The position numbers were made by a program, and so were the translations under genes. A stretch of 64,000 nt of DNA from Meira nashicola (Eukaryota > Basidiomycota > Exobasidiomycetes > Exobasidiales > Brachybasidiaceae). The stretch is taken from contig BCJU01000003.1 of assembly GCA_001600355.1 (NCBI GenBank), positions 2,484,519 through 2,548,518 of the forward strand, given 5' to 3'. Position 1 is the stretch's first letter. Each line of letters opens with the position of its first letter. Of this stretch, positions 28,894 through 41,100 are shown piece by piece. Below the pieces are notes generated by a model. The model did no database searches, was not told where the DNA came from, and was given only the letters and a program-made list of their open reading frames with translations.

Positions 28894-30126
28894 ATGTCAT
28901 CAAGGCGTAGTTCAGCAATAGCAACAGCAGATGCAAGTCTGCAAGGTTCAAGATCAGGATCGCCAAATGATTTACAAGTTGATACAAGTATGACAGATTT
29001 GACAAATGTTGAAGGAAGTGCATCAACTAGTAGTTATATTCAAAGATCTCCACAACTAGATATAGCATTCTTGCATTCAATCTCCACTCATCGTCCTTTA
29101 GGTCCACATAAACATTTCAACGTTATACCCGTTCTAATCACACTCGATCGTACCATTAGACAAATCGGAGCACGAATGAGAGATGCAAGTACAAGTGAAC
29201 CATTAGAAGATTTTGAAGAACAGAATAGCGATGAAGATCAAAGTTCAAACAAGAGAAGAAGAAATGATCGTTCGCCTTCTACAAGCAGAAAAGCAATAAA
29301 AAAAGAAGATGCGGATGAAGATACCTTACTAGATGCAGCATACATGGCAAATACGTCCGCAATACAAGTAGATAGTGAAATGGTATGGCAAAGGTTAAGT
29401 GAATTGTATGACTTAGAAGGACTGGAAGAGCTGGAAGATGGTGCAGTGGATGGAGAGGATGATTCGCCTTTTTATACTTCTCCACCTCCTACTTATTTCT
29501 CAGTAGCAACACGAAAGGTATTAGGTGAAAAGATTAAATCAAGACCTGCATTCGGTTTCGGTAGTTCTTTAGTCAAATTACCAGATTCAGCCACACCTAC
29601 ACCTACCAAATCATCAGGACGACAACAAAAACAATCGAGATCAAAAGTAGCAGCAGCACAAGATGATGACGAAGAAGATGAAAGGATAGCAGATTTTGAA
29701 CTAGGACCATGGGAAGATTATGAAGATTTGATTGCACCAAGACGTCTGAAAAGTTATGCTCCCGATGAAGGACAAATTGAATCAGACGAAGATTTAAGTG
29801 AGCCTAGTACAGAACAAAAGGTTGCTAGTGGGGTACAAGATGAAGACGATGACATCGAAGCCAAAGAGGAAGATGAAGACGAAGAGAGCGAAGATGACGA
29901 TGAAGATGAAGACGAAGACGAGGACGATGATGAAGATGAAGACGATGAAGAAGAGGAGAAGAAGCCTTCAAGACGAAAGGGCTCTTCTTCATCTAGACGT
30001 GCGCCTGCCAATTCTAGACGCAAAAGTGGAACTACATCTGCAACACCCACAGCTACAGCCTCAGCTTCAGCTTCTACACGCACATCAAGAAGTTCTGCCA
30101 AACCACGTAGATCGGGAAGAAGGTGA
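28894..30126 (+). CDS. EAF7: NuA4 histone acetyltransferase subunit Eaf7/MRGBP (CT20 family)
   Basis: 410 residues. The CT20 domain is seen as FLHSISTHRPLGPHKHFNVIPVL (about 59-81), then after a disordered insert the second block MVWQRLSELYDLEGLEEL and SPFYTSPPPTYF. The C-terminal third is a long Asp/Glu run (about 320-355) followed by Ser/Arg/Lys-rich sequence. Eaf7 forms the TINTIN module with Eaf3 and Eaf5 in NuA4 and also acts at transcribed chromatin. The insert between the two CT20 blocks (about 95-150) is larger than usual. Confidence 0.88.
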   Translation: MSSRRSSAIATADASLQGSRSGSPNDLQVDTSMTDLTNVEGSASTSSYIQRSPQLDIAFLHSISTHRPLGPHKHFNVIPVLITLDRTIRQIGARMRDASTSEPLEDFEEQNSDEDQSSNKRRRNDRSPSTSRKAIKKEDADEDTLLDAAYMANTSAIQVDSEMVWQRLSELYDLEGLEELEDGAVDGEDDSPFYTSPPPTYFSVATRKVLGEKIKSRPAFGFGSSLVKLPDSATPTPTKSSGRQQKQSRSKVAAAQDDDEEDERIADFELGPWEDYEDLIAPRRLKSYAPDEGQIESDEDLSEPSTEQKVASGVQDEDDDIEAKEEDEDEESEDDDEDEDEDEDDDEDEDDEEEEKKPSRRKGSSSSRRAPANSRRKSGTTSATPTATASASASTRTSRSSAKPRRSGRR

Positions 30127-30432
30127 TGCGTATGGTTTCATGAATGTCTAACGAGAAATAAACTTCCCGCACCCTTCTACTTATTTCTTTGGCTTATGCG
30201 AGTGTGAGTCATTGACGGCGGGCTAGAAGACGCGTTTTCCAGCCTATTCTAGAATTTAAAATCAGTCGGGAAAACAGAGCGGTATAGACGGGTTTCGAGC
30301 CGGAGAATTTTTTATGTGGAAGAACGGGGTTAAAATTTGGAAATTTTGGAAAAGTAACAGATTCGAGTAATTCTTCTGATCTTCCTACAAAGACTTTCAT
30401 CAGCGACACCATACACACCAATCCCTATCATC
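30127..30432. other. Intergenic, promoter of MFS carrier
   Basis: 306 bp; one ACGCGT near 30229. No other signal recognised. Confidence 0.35.
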
Positions 30433-32010
30433 ATGGCGACAAAAACTTCGACTGCCATAGAGCAGGTCTTACCCAGTATTCCGCCAAGTGTAGCTACCAC
30501 ACCTGCTCCTTCAATACACGGCTCAATAGCCGCATCAGATATTCCCCTGGTACCAATAGGAAGAAGCAGAGGGAATAGCACAGAACGAAATGATGGCTCA
30601 GACGAAGAAAGAGGAAATACGACTGAATCTGAAACTGTTAGCAGGGTACAAAGCAGGAGAAACAGTGAAGTGCTAGCATCCGATCTTGCTCCCGTTGATG
30701 GTGGAAAACAGGCTTGGACATTCTTGGCAGGTTGTTTCGTTTTGGAGGCAGTCATTTTTGGGTATGCATATTCTTCTGGTGCTTATCAAGATTACCATTT
30801 ACACGATCCCAGATCACCTCTGTATGGTCAACCAGCAGCTGCTATTTCAGCAATTGGTACGCTTGTTATTGGAACCCAATGTTTCGTGCCAATCTTGATA
30901 CGTGGTTTCGTCCGAGCGTTTCCTCATTTGATCAGAAAGGTGACATTAATTTGCATAGGAATAGGTGTATGCTCTTTGCTCATTTGCAGCTTTCTCACAA
31001 GTGTGATTCCAATGTTGATCTTCCAATCAATTTACGGATTTTCGACTGGCATAGTTTTCACTCCTGTGATTCTCTATCTCAACCAATGGTGGAATGCAAG
31101 AAGAGGATTAGCGACAGGTATCATTTTCGCTGGATCTGGTATTGGTGGTGTCTTTTTCCCAATCACAATCAATGCTATGCTGAATAAGATTGGTTTCCCT
31201 TGGACAATTCGAATAATGGCATTGATGACCCTAATCTTTTCCACTGGTGCAACTTTGTGTCTTAAACCGAGATTACCCGTTCCGACTGTTGGAAGACATT
31301 CTTTGCGTTCATTTGACAGATCTCTGTTAAAAGCACTTTTGCCGGGCGATTTACGTCCAATGCTTGCACCTTTAGCAGGTCTCAACGAGATGGCATTTTT
31401 TGTACAATCGTGTGGATGGTATACGATCTCATTGTACATTTCAACATATTGCACCTCTTTGGGTTTCAGCTCATCAACAGCAACGGGTATCTTGAGTGCA
31501 TTCAATGCAGCTGCTACACTGGGCTACCTCATCCTTGGCCCTTTAAATGATAGATTCATCTACACAAAAGTCATGTGCGCTTCTATGTTGATCTGCTCAC
31601 TTTCAGCATTTCTTTTGTTGGGTTTCTCACGTTCCTTACCAATGGTCATCCTTTTCGTTTTGACATTTGGTGTCGGAGGTGGTGGATTTACGACATTCTT
31701 TTCATCCGTTGCCCGGGATATTGCTGCTCTTTCAAATCAAGATTCTTCAACGATCTTTTTAGGCTTAGTTTTTCTTCGTGGAACGGCAAGTGTTATTGGT
31801 CCTTTGGTCGGAGCAAGTTTGTATAAAGATGCAGGAAAGGAAACAAATGATTTTAGTGTTTATGGAACTCGTGGTTTCCGTGGTGTTGTGATTTATGTTG
31901 GTACGACAATGTTAATCGGATCAATTTTAGCAATCGCTGCTACTTGGCAAAGAAAGAAGGATATGGGTAGAGCAGGTGATGCTGTTCGAGAAAGATGGCA
32001 ATCTCAATAA
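30433..32010 (+). CDS. MFS transporter, monocarboxylate (MCT/Mch) type
   Basis: 525 residues. About 95 disordered Ser/Thr-rich cytoplasmic residues lead into the first membrane segment after DGGKQAWTFLAGCFVLEAVIFG, where MCT-family proteins carry a conserved DGG(x)GW-like start. Roughly twelve hydrophobic segments follow, in two halves split by a short loop (PRLPVPTVGRHSLRSFDRSLL). Sequence NQWWNARRGLATGIIFAGSGIGG is the typical half-1 signature of this family. In fungi these carriers move monocarboxylates or related organic acids or riboflavin; substrate not determinable here. Confidence 0.85.
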   Translation: MATKTSTAIEQVLPSIPPSVATTPAPSIHGSIAASDIPLVPIGRSRGNSTERNDGSDEERGNTTESETVSRVQSRRNSEVLASDLAPVDGGKQAWTFLAGCFVLEAVIFGYAYSSGAYQDYHLHDPRSPLYGQPAAAISAIGTLVIGTQCFVPILIRGFVRAFPHLIRKVTLICIGIGVCSLLICSFLTSVIPMLIFQSIYGFSTGIVFTPVILYLNQWWNARRGLATGIIFAGSGIGGVFFPITINAMLNKIGFPWTIRIMALMTLIFSTGATLCLKPRLPVPTVGRHSLRSFDRSLLKALLPGDLRPMLAPLAGLNEMAFFVQSCGWYTISLYISTYCTSLGFSSSTATGILSAFNAAATLGYLILGPLNDRFIYTKVMCASMLICSLSAFLLLGFSRSLPMVILFVLTFGVGGGGFTTFFSSVARDIAALSNQDSSTIFLGLVFLRGTASVIGPLVGASLYKDAGKETNDFSVYGTRGFRGVVIYVGTTMLIGSILAIAATWQRKKDMGRAGDAVRERWQSQ

Positions 32011-32215
32011 GAGTTGTACAATTTGTATTTTAGACATAAATCAATAATAGCATGAAATTGAAAAGCTTCTACAGATCTATTCCTAATGAATACCCGAATT
32101 CCGTTTAACCTTAACCTCCACGCGAAGCGCGCTTATAGATTCTAAAAAATGCATCTTCAAGTTGTTCTAGACTTCATCTTCCATCAAACCATCACATTAG
32201 AACTTCTTTTTGGAG

Positions 32216-34681
32216 ATGAGTGGTAAAAGGTTGAATAAGCGTCAACTGAGACAGCAGCAAGAGTTAGAAGCACTAGGGCAATCCTCTAAAGCTGAAGTAC
32301 CTTTGGAACAAGAGAGCAAAGTAGAAGAGAATACGAATGATGATGCTGAGCTAGAGGAAGAAAAGGAAGAAGATACACCGATACCACCGACAACGGGAGC
32401 AGGAATATTTGCTCAATTAGGAGAGGCAGGAAATGCTGAAGATGAGGACTCGAATGATGAAGGACAAGATGATATCACAGTCAATGCAAAGAAATCAAAG
32501 TCAAAAAACAAGAAGAAGAAAAAGAAAAAGCCAGCTGCTGTGAAAGTAGAGGGTGAAGGAGAAAATGTTGAGAGTGACAATAAGAAAGAAGAAATTACAA
32601 CTGAAACTTTCATACCGAGCAAGACGAATAGCAAGAAGAAAACGAAGAAACCTTCTCCTACTACAGCTACAAAATCCAAAAAGGAGGTATCGGATATGTC
32701 TATGGATGAATTTTCCGCTTTGCTGGCTTCACAAACTGAACTAAACGAGAAAGATGCAAACGGATCAGATCCAACAGCTACAGTCACACCAGCAGGACCT
32801 CTTTCATCTTTACGTTCCCATCTTTCCCTTTCAGCGCCTGCACTAGATCCAGCTGTAGAACTCAAAAGACAATTCGGAGCCGCAGCGATAAAAGCATACG
32901 AGAATGAAGCAGGAGGAGGTCAAGGAGGTGCAGCATCTTCTGGTGCACGAGCAAGAGCACAAGCATACAATACTAATTTCAAAGTACGCAATCTTCTCGT
33001 TCAGCCAAAAGATATTTGGCCACCAATCGCAAGAACGTTTACAGGTATGACTATGGAAGTGTTTGATGTTGAAGGAAGAGGAAAGATTGGCGGTTGGGTA
33101 CATAGTCGAGCTTATAGAGAAGCACAATATCAATTTTTACAAGCAGTACAATCCTATGAACCTAATCATTTGATGGGATTATTGCGCATGTATCCTTGGC
33201 ATATCGATACACTTTTGCAATTATCCGATGTTTCACGTCATCAAGGCGATTTAGGACAAGCATCAGATTTTAATTCAAGAGCTTTATTTGCATTTGAACG
33301 AACTTCAGCTCCAATCTTTACTTCAAGTTTAACTTCCCATTTAGGTCCACCTATGCTCAACTTTGCTCGAATTGAAGATCGTGGTTTTTGGCTTGCTAGT
33401 CATCGTAATGTGAACTTTTTGGGAAGGAGAGGAACTTGGCGAACAGCGTTAGAATGGGTTAAACTCATTCTTGGCCTTGATCCTACCAGTGATCATCATG
33501 GAATGCTATTATGGCTTGATTTCTTGAGTATTAAGAGCAAGCAACACTCTTGGTTCTTGGATTGCTTACAAAGACTGGAAGCAGCCGTAGCAAAAGAGAT
33601 GGAAGAGAATAGCGTACCTATTCTCAATGCAAAGACTCCATTCGATACAACGGACAAAAGTATCGTAGGGGAAGCAGAAGGATGTAGAGGAGCTCTTGAT
33701 TGGTATTGTGGTTTAGCATATGCGAAAGCATTGGCTTTGCGTACGGAAGAGAAGGACAAAGGAGGCGAAGAAAAGGCAAAAGCAGCAAAGAGCACGGCAG
33801 CTTTACGTCTCGCAATTTCTCGTCACCCTCAATTACTTCCTAGTTTATTGGACAAAATTGGTGTTTCAATGCCGGAAGGAGTTCCAAAATCACATCCAAT
33901 CTTTGAGTTCCCAACAGCCGAAGGGGATAGTATGCCCGAACTTTTGACACATGTGTACGTGTCCCGATCAGAATCACTTTGGCGTGAGGCGGGCATGTCT
34001 ACTTGGCTTACAAAGACGATAAAAGAAGTATGGCCAACTTTGGAAAAAAGTTTTGAATCGAATCAGTGGAATCGTGCTTGTGTTACATATGAAAATGCAA
34101 GATTATCGATTTACAGGCATGTTCTTGTTTCTGATTTACCAGATACTTTACGTCAAACTTTGATCGGTCTAATGCCAAAAGAGATTACATCAGATAGCTC
34201 AAAATTAAACGCATTTGATCCTTTACCACCACAAGGAGAAGGTACGACATCTTATGATGATGATTATTTTGCTACAATGCGATCAAGACGAAATGGAGCA
34301 GGAATGGATGGAGAAGAAATGGATGGTCCTGCAGCGGCAGGAATGATGGATAGATTAATGCAAGCTTTACGTGGCGTTCGTGGATTAGAAGGATGGGGAG
34401 CAGCTATGGAACAAATGGATGATGAATCTAGACAAGATGTAATGGCACAAATTATGGAAATGGCAGCTCAAGGACAAAATGCCAGAGAAGGTGCGATGCC
34501 TGGAGGGTTAGAAGCTTTAGATGATTTAGAAGAGGAAGAAGGTGAAGATATCAATCAAGCAGGCCCAGGTACTTTCAATGCTTTGCGTGGCTTCCTTGAT
34601 AGGATGTGGGGCACTCAGCCTCAACCTGAATCAGTGGAGGAAGAATTGAATGAGGAGGGAGAGAGTGAAGAAGATCAATAA
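32216..34681 (+). CDS. RQC1: TCF25/Rqc1 family protein (ribosome quality control)
   Basis: 821 residues from the first ATG, 32216. The N-terminal third is acidic and Lys-rich (MSGKRLNKRQLRQQQELEALG, with a KNKKKKKKKP run). The conserved TCF25 block starts at LLVQPKDIWPPI and includes QYQFLQAVQSYEPNHLMGLLRMYPWHIDTLLQLSDV and RTALEWVKLILGLDP. Yeast Rqc1 works with Ltn1, Rqc2 and Cdc48 to extract and degrade stalled nascent chains from 60S subunits; animal TCF25 was first described as a repressor. No intron. Confidence 0.92.
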   Translation: MSGKRLNKRQLRQQQELEALGQSSKAEVPLEQESKVEENTNDDAELEEEKEEDTPIPPTTGAGIFAQLGEAGNAEDEDSNDEGQDDITVNAKKSKSKNKKKKKKKPAAVKVEGEGENVESDNKKEEITTETFIPSKTNSKKKTKKPSPTTATKSKKEVSDMSMDEFSALLASQTELNEKDANGSDPTATVTPAGPLSSLRSHLSLSAPALDPAVELKRQFGAAAIKAYENEAGGGQGGAASSGARARAQAYNTNFKVRNLLVQPKDIWPPIARTFTGMTMEVFDVEGRGKIGGWVHSRAYREAQYQFLQAVQSYEPNHLMGLLRMYPWHIDTLLQLSDVSRHQGDLGQASDFNSRALFAFERTSAPIFTSSLTSHLGPPMLNFARIEDRGFWLASHRNVNFLGRRGTWRTALEWVKLILGLDPTSDHHGMLLWLDFLSIKSKQHSWFLDCLQRLEAAVAKEMEENSVPILNAKTPFDTTDKSIVGEAEGCRGALDWYCGLAYAKALALRTEEKDKGGEEKAKAAKSTAALRLAISRHPQLLPSLLDKIGVSMPEGVPKSHPIFEFPTAEGDSMPELLTHVYVSRSESLWREAGMSTWLTKTIKEVWPTLEKSFESNQWNRACVTYENARLSIYRHVLVSDLPDTLRQTLIGLMPKEITSDSSKLNAFDPLPPQGEGTTSYDDDYFATMRSRRNGAGMDGEEMDGPAAAGMMDRLMQALRGVRGLEGWGAAMEQMDDESRQDVMAQIMEMAAQGQNAREGAMPGGLEALDDLEEEEGEDINQAGPGTFNALRGFLDRMWGTQPQPESVEEELNEEGESEEDQ

Positions 34682-34779
34682 CCATACTTTTTAGCATCGA
34701 TGTACACCAATCAAAAGATGTAATACATATGTAAATTCATGTCTAATAAATACAGTGCAAATGTGAAATTAGGGCTAAT

Positions 34780-36771
34780 TCAAGCCAATTTCCCATTTTG
34801 TTTCTCGCGAAAAGCACGCATCTCTCGCTCAACAGAAGCTTCCAATTCTTCATCTTCTTTTGCTTCTTCTTCCAACCTTTTCTTATCTTCTTCTTCGTCA
34901 ATTTCTTGAAATCTTCCCGAATCAACAGCATTTTGCATTGGATTAGATCTTTTATCGACTTTAATAATACCAGTTTTGTCCAATCGATCAAATAAGCCAA
35001 ACAATCGTTCTGCTTCTGCCTCTTTTTCTTCTTCTGTCATTTCACTTAAACCTGATTCAGCATCTTGACGTGCCATTTCTTCCGCAGTTGGTAATACCTT
35101 TCCTGTGATAGGATCAATAGGTCTTCCGCTACTATCATTAATTTCACTTTCAGGTACAGCATGTGCTTGACCTATATTTGTCAAAAAGCCAGCACAAGGT
35201 CCATAACCAATTTCAGCAGTCATTTGACCTGCTCTTCCACCGCAAATTGCCAACAAAACTTCTCCGCTTGCTCTAGCTAAACGAGGATAATTTTGTGATC
35301 CCATCATTCGAATTAAAATTCCAGTTAAATCTTCTCGTTTATCCAATCCTACTTTACGATCAATACTTTCAGGAAGAATGCGAGATTTTGCAACTGAACG
35401 AAACTTTTCTGATCTGTTTACCAGCTTTCGTAGTAGTAACAAAGCTGGCTCACCAATGGCTTGTAGATCTTCCTCTTCATTTCTTGCTCTTTGCGAGGTT
35501 TGGTGATCATCGATTTCTTTATTTGAGAAATAATTTTTGCAAAATGCATCAATCATATCTAACAATGTTTTGAGAAGAGGACATTCAGAATTTGTAAGAT
35601 CGATGGTCTTATTATTTGAAGATTGTCTATTGAATGGCGATCGGAAAAAGGCAGAAGCTGCTTTCCTTGATCTTGACATAGCAGAAGTCGTGCTAGAGCG
35701 ATCTGATTCACTTCCACCTCCACTAGAAGATCGAAGTTTAGCCAATTTACCATTCATTTCAAGGTGTTGAGTATTGTATGCAGCTACGGAAAGTAAACCT
35801 GTCCGCCATGTATCCTCGTATGGTTGAACGGGAAAGTTTAACAAAACAGCGATTGCATTTGTAAAGGGTGATCTTAATTCAGCTATATTGTTCCTTCGTT
35901 GAACGTCTGCTAGAACTCTTACAGTAGGTGCTAAAAACGGCAAGAGTGTTTCATCAAAGTACTCTTCTCCTGCTTGATTTCCATTCGTACTTTCCGTCAA
36001 TCGAGGTAGATGTAAGCTAATGTTGAAGAAAGCTTTAAGTAATTCTGCTTCTGCCATTTCAACTTCTGACGTTTGAGGTTGTTGTAGAAGTGCCGAAAGT
36101 CGAATGGTAAAAGTTTCGATCAATTGTGTATTCTGTACAGCTTCACGTAAAGTATCTGTAGGCGATAAAGTTGCGTAGAATATCAAACGAGCGCAAAGAA
36201 AGACGATCATTGGTGTACCTGGATTGTCAAGTAGGTCCAAGCAACATCGTATACCTTCAATCGATTTGGCAAACGATTGACGGCTTTCGGCTTGCTGAAA
36301 TAATATATTGTTCAATACCCGCAGAGCCAAATCTAGATGTTCCAATTCGCTGTGATTCTTGCTTGAGCTAGACTCATTTGCTGAACTTGTATGATCGCGA
36401 AATGAAATCAGAATCTGAATTAATGATTGAATTTGGGTCGAATCGGATAAAGCTAAACTTGATGCTGGAATGCGGGAAAATTCCTTCATAGTTTTCCAAG
36501 CTGCTAATCGAACAGAAGCAGACCACTTGCATTCATTGCTGGCAAGATCAGCCAAGACTGCTTTTGCTAGCTTTTTGGTTCGAACATTTCCAATATCAGC
36601 CCATTGATGTGTTGTGATTGAAAAGAGAGCCAAAATTGGATCTGAAACAATATCACTTGATGTGTTCGATTGACGTGTAGATGGTGGTGTTTCGAAATAC
36701 GTATTGATTATATCTTCAACATCAATACCTTTTGTACTTGGACCACCTTGATCGATTTGTGTGTTGTACAT
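34780..36771 (-). CDS. RIC8: Ric8/synembryn, G-alpha chaperone and exchange factor
   Basis: 663 residues, slightly longer than usual (about 480-560). Armadillo-like helical repeats are seen throughout (ALRVLNNILFQQ, RLIFYATLSPTD, AELLKAFFNISLHLP). The C-terminal family signature is present: AEIGYGPCAGFLTNIG, PIDPITGKVLP, MTEEEKEAEAERLFGLFDRLDKTGIIKV and NPMQ. Ric8 folds and activates G-alpha subunits in fungal cAMP and pheromone signalling. A Ser-rich insert (SGGGSESDRSSTTSAMSRSRKA) lies mid-protein. Convergent with RQC1, 98 bp apart. Confidence 0.93.
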   Translation of the reverse strand: MYNTQIDQGGPSTKGIDVEDIINTYFETPPSTRQSNTSSDIVSDPILALFSITTHQWADIGNVRTKKLAKAVLADLASNECKWSASVRLAAWKTMKEFSRIPASSLALSDSTQIQSLIQILISFRDHTSSANESSSSKNHSELEHLDLALRVLNNILFQQAESRQSFAKSIEGIRCCLDLLDNPGTPMIVFLCARLIFYATLSPTDTLREAVQNTQLIETFTIRLSALLQQPQTSEVEMAEAELLKAFFNISLHLPRLTESTNGNQAGEEYFDETLLPFLAPTVRVLADVQRRNNIAELRSPFTNAIAVLLNFPVQPYEDTWRTGLLSVAAYNTQHLEMNGKLAKLRSSSGGGSESDRSSTTSAMSRSRKAASAFFRSPFNRQSSNNKTIDLTNSECPLLKTLLDMIDAFCKNYFSNKEIDDHQTSQRARNEEEDLQAIGEPALLLLRKLVNRSEKFRSVAKSRILPESIDRKVGLDKREDLTGILIRMMGSQNYPRLARASGEVLLAICGGRAGQMTAEIGYGPCAGFLTNIGQAHAVPESEINDSSGRPIDPITGKVLPTAEEMARQDAESGLSEMTEEEKEAEAERLFGLFDRLDKTGIIKVDKRSNPMQNAVDSGRFQEIDEEEDKKRLEEEAKEDEELEASVEREMRAFREKQNGKLA

Positions 36772-38140
36772 TTTGCTAGATGAATGTTTGTATGTGAAAG
36801 ATATTTTGAATTCTCCACGTGCGATTTAAACGAATTCACTCCTCCGAGATTACGGCTTCTTCATTTCAGAATAACCGGCAAAAATGAAATATTCACCGAT
36901 GATTATACAAATATGAAGAAAGATATGATCGACAAAGTGGAAGATGAAAGAGAAATGAGAATATGCATTTAAATTTGTGCATTTCTCAAATTTAAGGCAC
37001 CCCGCCCCAATTCAACAATAAGCATTAATGCGGAGTGCCTGAATTTGACAGGCATTTTTTACTAGGGCGTTAGACTTTTAACAGGCGGGCGCAAATTAAC
37101 ACTCGGCAATCAAAACCTTGTGTGAGCCGCACGCGAGATTGCATCTTTGCAAGCCATTGTATAAATGCATTTCTCGTATTCTGTTTCGAAAATGGGAAAG
37201 GAAAAGGGGTTCGTGATATTCATTGATCATACACAGCTTTTCTTCTCGAGTGACGCTATGTATGTACATCAACTGTTTAATAAATGATAATAATTTGTCA
37301 TTCTCAGTGATAATCACAATTAATCAATCAACATGTTCCGAATCGGCGCCGTCTCAATCGATGACGAAAAAATGTTCCTTTCCGATTTCGGCGCTTATTT
37401 ATTGACTTTCCATTTATATCTTTTATAATCTGATTGATCCGCTTTGACTTTTTCAGGAAAGAAAGATTCTTATGATCGATTAGTAAAAATCAATCTGGCT
37501 TACTTTCGATCATTATAAAAAACGGTATTTTTTTAAAAAGACCGATAAATCGTTGGGCCATCTTTTCGGGCCAACTTAATCGTCGAGGACGTGTTGTTCA
37601 AATGTAGTCTAAACTATTAATCATGCGGAGAAAAGAGTAAATAGAGACCAGAAAAAAGGCGCGCTACTTCGGCACGTTGGGGAGGGAGGACTTGCTGTGC
37701 GTACCGATTAGCACAGTACTTTTTTCCGGTGAGAAACTGAAAACCGTACGTGTTTGCCGTGCCCAAACGCCAATGTCGTGCGTGGGCAGTACATTCATTA
37801 CCTACCTATGTATGATAAGTTTGTATGCGGACAGGCAGTGTATCACGCTCACACACACACACACGTTTAAAGTGTTCTTCTTCCATACACAACACCTTCA
37901 TCGATCATTGTTTCCATTGATATACGCCATGGTACAAAAATCATAGATGAATGCACGTTCGAGCTACTCAATGAAAGGGACATGATTTTACTCATTTATA
38001 TTTTTGCTCAATCTACTTTTAATCTCTTCATTCGCTCACCACGATCCACATTTTTACGATTATAAAAAACAAAATGCGTTCTTGATATCTTTCACATCAA
38101 AAATCCTAAATAATAACAAAAAACAAAAGCAAATTGCAAA
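36772..38140. other. Divergent intergenic region between RIC8 and MED13
   Basis: 1.37 kb. Contains a (CA)7 run at 37851-37864 and several short frames without recognisable content. No RNA gene detected by eye. Confidence 0.4.
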
Positions 38141-41100
38141 ATGTCACAACGATTTGGAGCATCCGTTGCAACTCCGGCAGCCTCTCGTTTGGCCGAAAGT
38201 AGTCAAAATAATAACGCATTCACTCTACCACCTTCGATCACGACTGATGCACACATCTCCCTTGTACAGCTACCAATTCCATCTGGCTCGGTAATACGTT
38301 GGGAAAAGTATACAAAAAAGTCATCCAGTCTTCTTGAATCTAATCGTACACCGACCAACGATGGTGCCGATCCGAGTATTATGCAAAATTCTATGCATGG
38401 ATTAATGCAAATTGCACAAGAGCAAGCTCAAAGAAATGCTTCGTCCCGGATAGACCTCAAGAGTGCATTAGTGGATGGTATATTCTGGACATGCGAAAAA
38501 AGGCTGAAAAAAGGCAAAAATGTATCTTTACCAGAAAGCGATTCTGCCTCTCATTCATATGGACCGACAAGCATTTGGATCTTTCGAGTGGACAATGTCA
38601 ATGCTGCCGAAACATCTTCTGCCATTCATCAAAACAAGAAAGCTACAGGAGGTTTTCTGGAAAAGATAAAGAAAGTGCACGAAAATATTGCACAATCTGG
38701 CGCAGTGCGAACAGAAGGAGCCTTAACACTACAAAATCTATATAAGAAAGGATTTCAGGATGAACAAAGCTTGACACCAAACAATCAGTATGATCACGAA
38801 CCGCTTTCTCACTTTCTTATAGCATTAGAGGAATTCTTCTTGCTAAGATGGGTATGGACACGACAATTTGAAAGGAATTCGAACTCCAAGCGGCAACTAC
38901 AGTCACAAAATCCCAATCTTAAAATCGAAACAGCTATTGATGGAAAATTGAAAACGTCTGCTGATGAGGAAGAAGAAGGAGCTTTAGGTGATGATGGATC
39001 TGAAGAGGAGAAGAATGTTCAGAGAAGCAGTGGCGATCCATCAAAGAAAGAAAGCCTAGGTTTGTGGCGTGGAAGCCAACTAGCTCAAGATAGACCTGTT
39101 GTTCGGCTTGGAAAAGGGGTGATGGTATATGATCGCCCGAGCAAGAATGACAGGGGTTTGTCTTCATTCGACTTTGAATCAAAAAGTACACCAATTAGGA
39201 TGGCTCTTCGATGTTTTGCAAATGACACCGGTCATCTCTTCTTGGAGACGTGGCCTTGCGACAATTCTACGTCCCAGATTGTGAAACGGAACGATGCGAA
39301 TCCTGGAGATATCCTCATTCTCGCTCCATTAATGATCAAGGCTCGCTTGATCAGCTACATTGGCTCCGTTGCTCAACTCAATGACAACCTTACATTCAAA
39401 TCATCTCGCGAAGCTTTATTTGAATTATTGCAGCTGAATGCGGTAGACACATCTTTCCTAGTGGATGATTGGATCTCTTGTTCATATCAAGGTCGAGTAT
39501 TCCTTTGGCCAGCTCAACTTTGTCTTCTGCATAAGCTTTTAACACCTTTACCGCATGCAAAGATGCCATCCTTGGTCGAATGTACACTTCATGATGTGAC
39601 CGTTAAAGCTAGACGATATGTCCGAGAGACATTAGGACTTTCCGTTACCCCAGAACGAGAACTTACTGCTAGCTCGCAAGAAGAGGAAGACGATGCTATG
39701 GAAGAAGAAGAAGAGGATGAGGAACAGGACGAGAACGGTTTAGATATCAGAAACAGCGTGTCCCCTACGAAGAACGAGCGAACGGTTGATACAAGCAATG
39801 CAAATGGTGCTTCAGATAGTATTACAAATAATGCATCAAAGGTTTCGAACACAAGCACTGACGTAAAACCAAACGACACTGTTGACTCTTTGTCCCTGCC
39901 AGCTTATCAAAGTGCTACAAGACGTAATTCTGCTGTTGTCATAGATTCCAATATTAAAGACGAAGAAATGGACTTATGGGGTTCTTTTGGCTTCGTCGGT
40001 CAAGAAGATTCACAATTACAAACTGCACCTCGAAGTCGAGATGGTTTCGATGACCCTGGCTTCGGTTTGGTGACTGAGGATGATTTTTCATTCTTTGATG
40101 ATGGTGCTGGTGATTTCGGTGCTTTTGCAAATGATGCTCTTGACACTGAAGAAATGGATATCCATCAACCCGATCCGGATGCTACTATTACGGAGATGCC
40201 AATGGAACAGGACACAGAAGTTCTGCCAGATGTTATTCACGTAGAAGAAGAACAAAGTCCTCAACAAATTGAACAAGATAATGGAGAAAGTACGGGCACT
40301 GGATCCAGTGCTATTGATCCGCCATCTTTACCTGGCTTTACACCTGGCTCATTCAGTGAAAGCTCGCCAGCTGTAGGAGGAATGAGCGTCAAAACGCCAC
40401 GTACTCCATTCTCACCGAATCAAGAGCTAGCAGATACAGCGATCACTATTGAAGGCGAACATGGACCATTGGATAACGGAATGTATGGTCATCATCATTA
40501 CAATCACCATCAAGTCGTGCCAAATGATCACTCTAATGAAGAGTACGAGGGTATGAATAATTACGATGCCTCAATGGGACCACCTGATATGCGTTTTATT
40601 TCACATCAGAAGCGACGTCAAAATTGGGCAAATAAAGGTCAAAGAGATATCACATCAAAGTATGAACAGGGCAAATTCGCCATGCCCTTTGTACCCCTAC
40701 GTAAGAAGCAAGGTGACGAAGAGATTTCGGATCAACAACAAACACAAAGGCAAATAGGTAAATCCGATCAAGAAAGTACATTACTTGCTCCGACTAGAAA
40801 TCGTTTAGGTCATCGCTCAACAACGAACGGAAGACGTGTTTCGTTTTCAAGAGCAGGTTTACATCCACACACCGGTTTGATTGGTGCATTGAAAGGAAGA
40901 CTGGGGGCTCTTCGCGGCGATGAGGAAATGTCAGAAGCTACAGGGGATGGTACAATGAGTGAGCGTAGTTCATTGATGGAAGAAGATAGTGCAGATGATG
41001 AATCAGTATCCAGCGATCAAACTACTGAAGAAGATGAAGCATTGACTGAACAAAGAACAGAGATGTTGCAATCATCTATTTCTCTTCTTCGATTTGAGAG

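Noticed and set aside
29754..30101. Poly-Ser open frame on the minus strand of EAF7
   Set aside because: It is the shadow of the Asp/Glu run of EAF7 read on the opposite strand.
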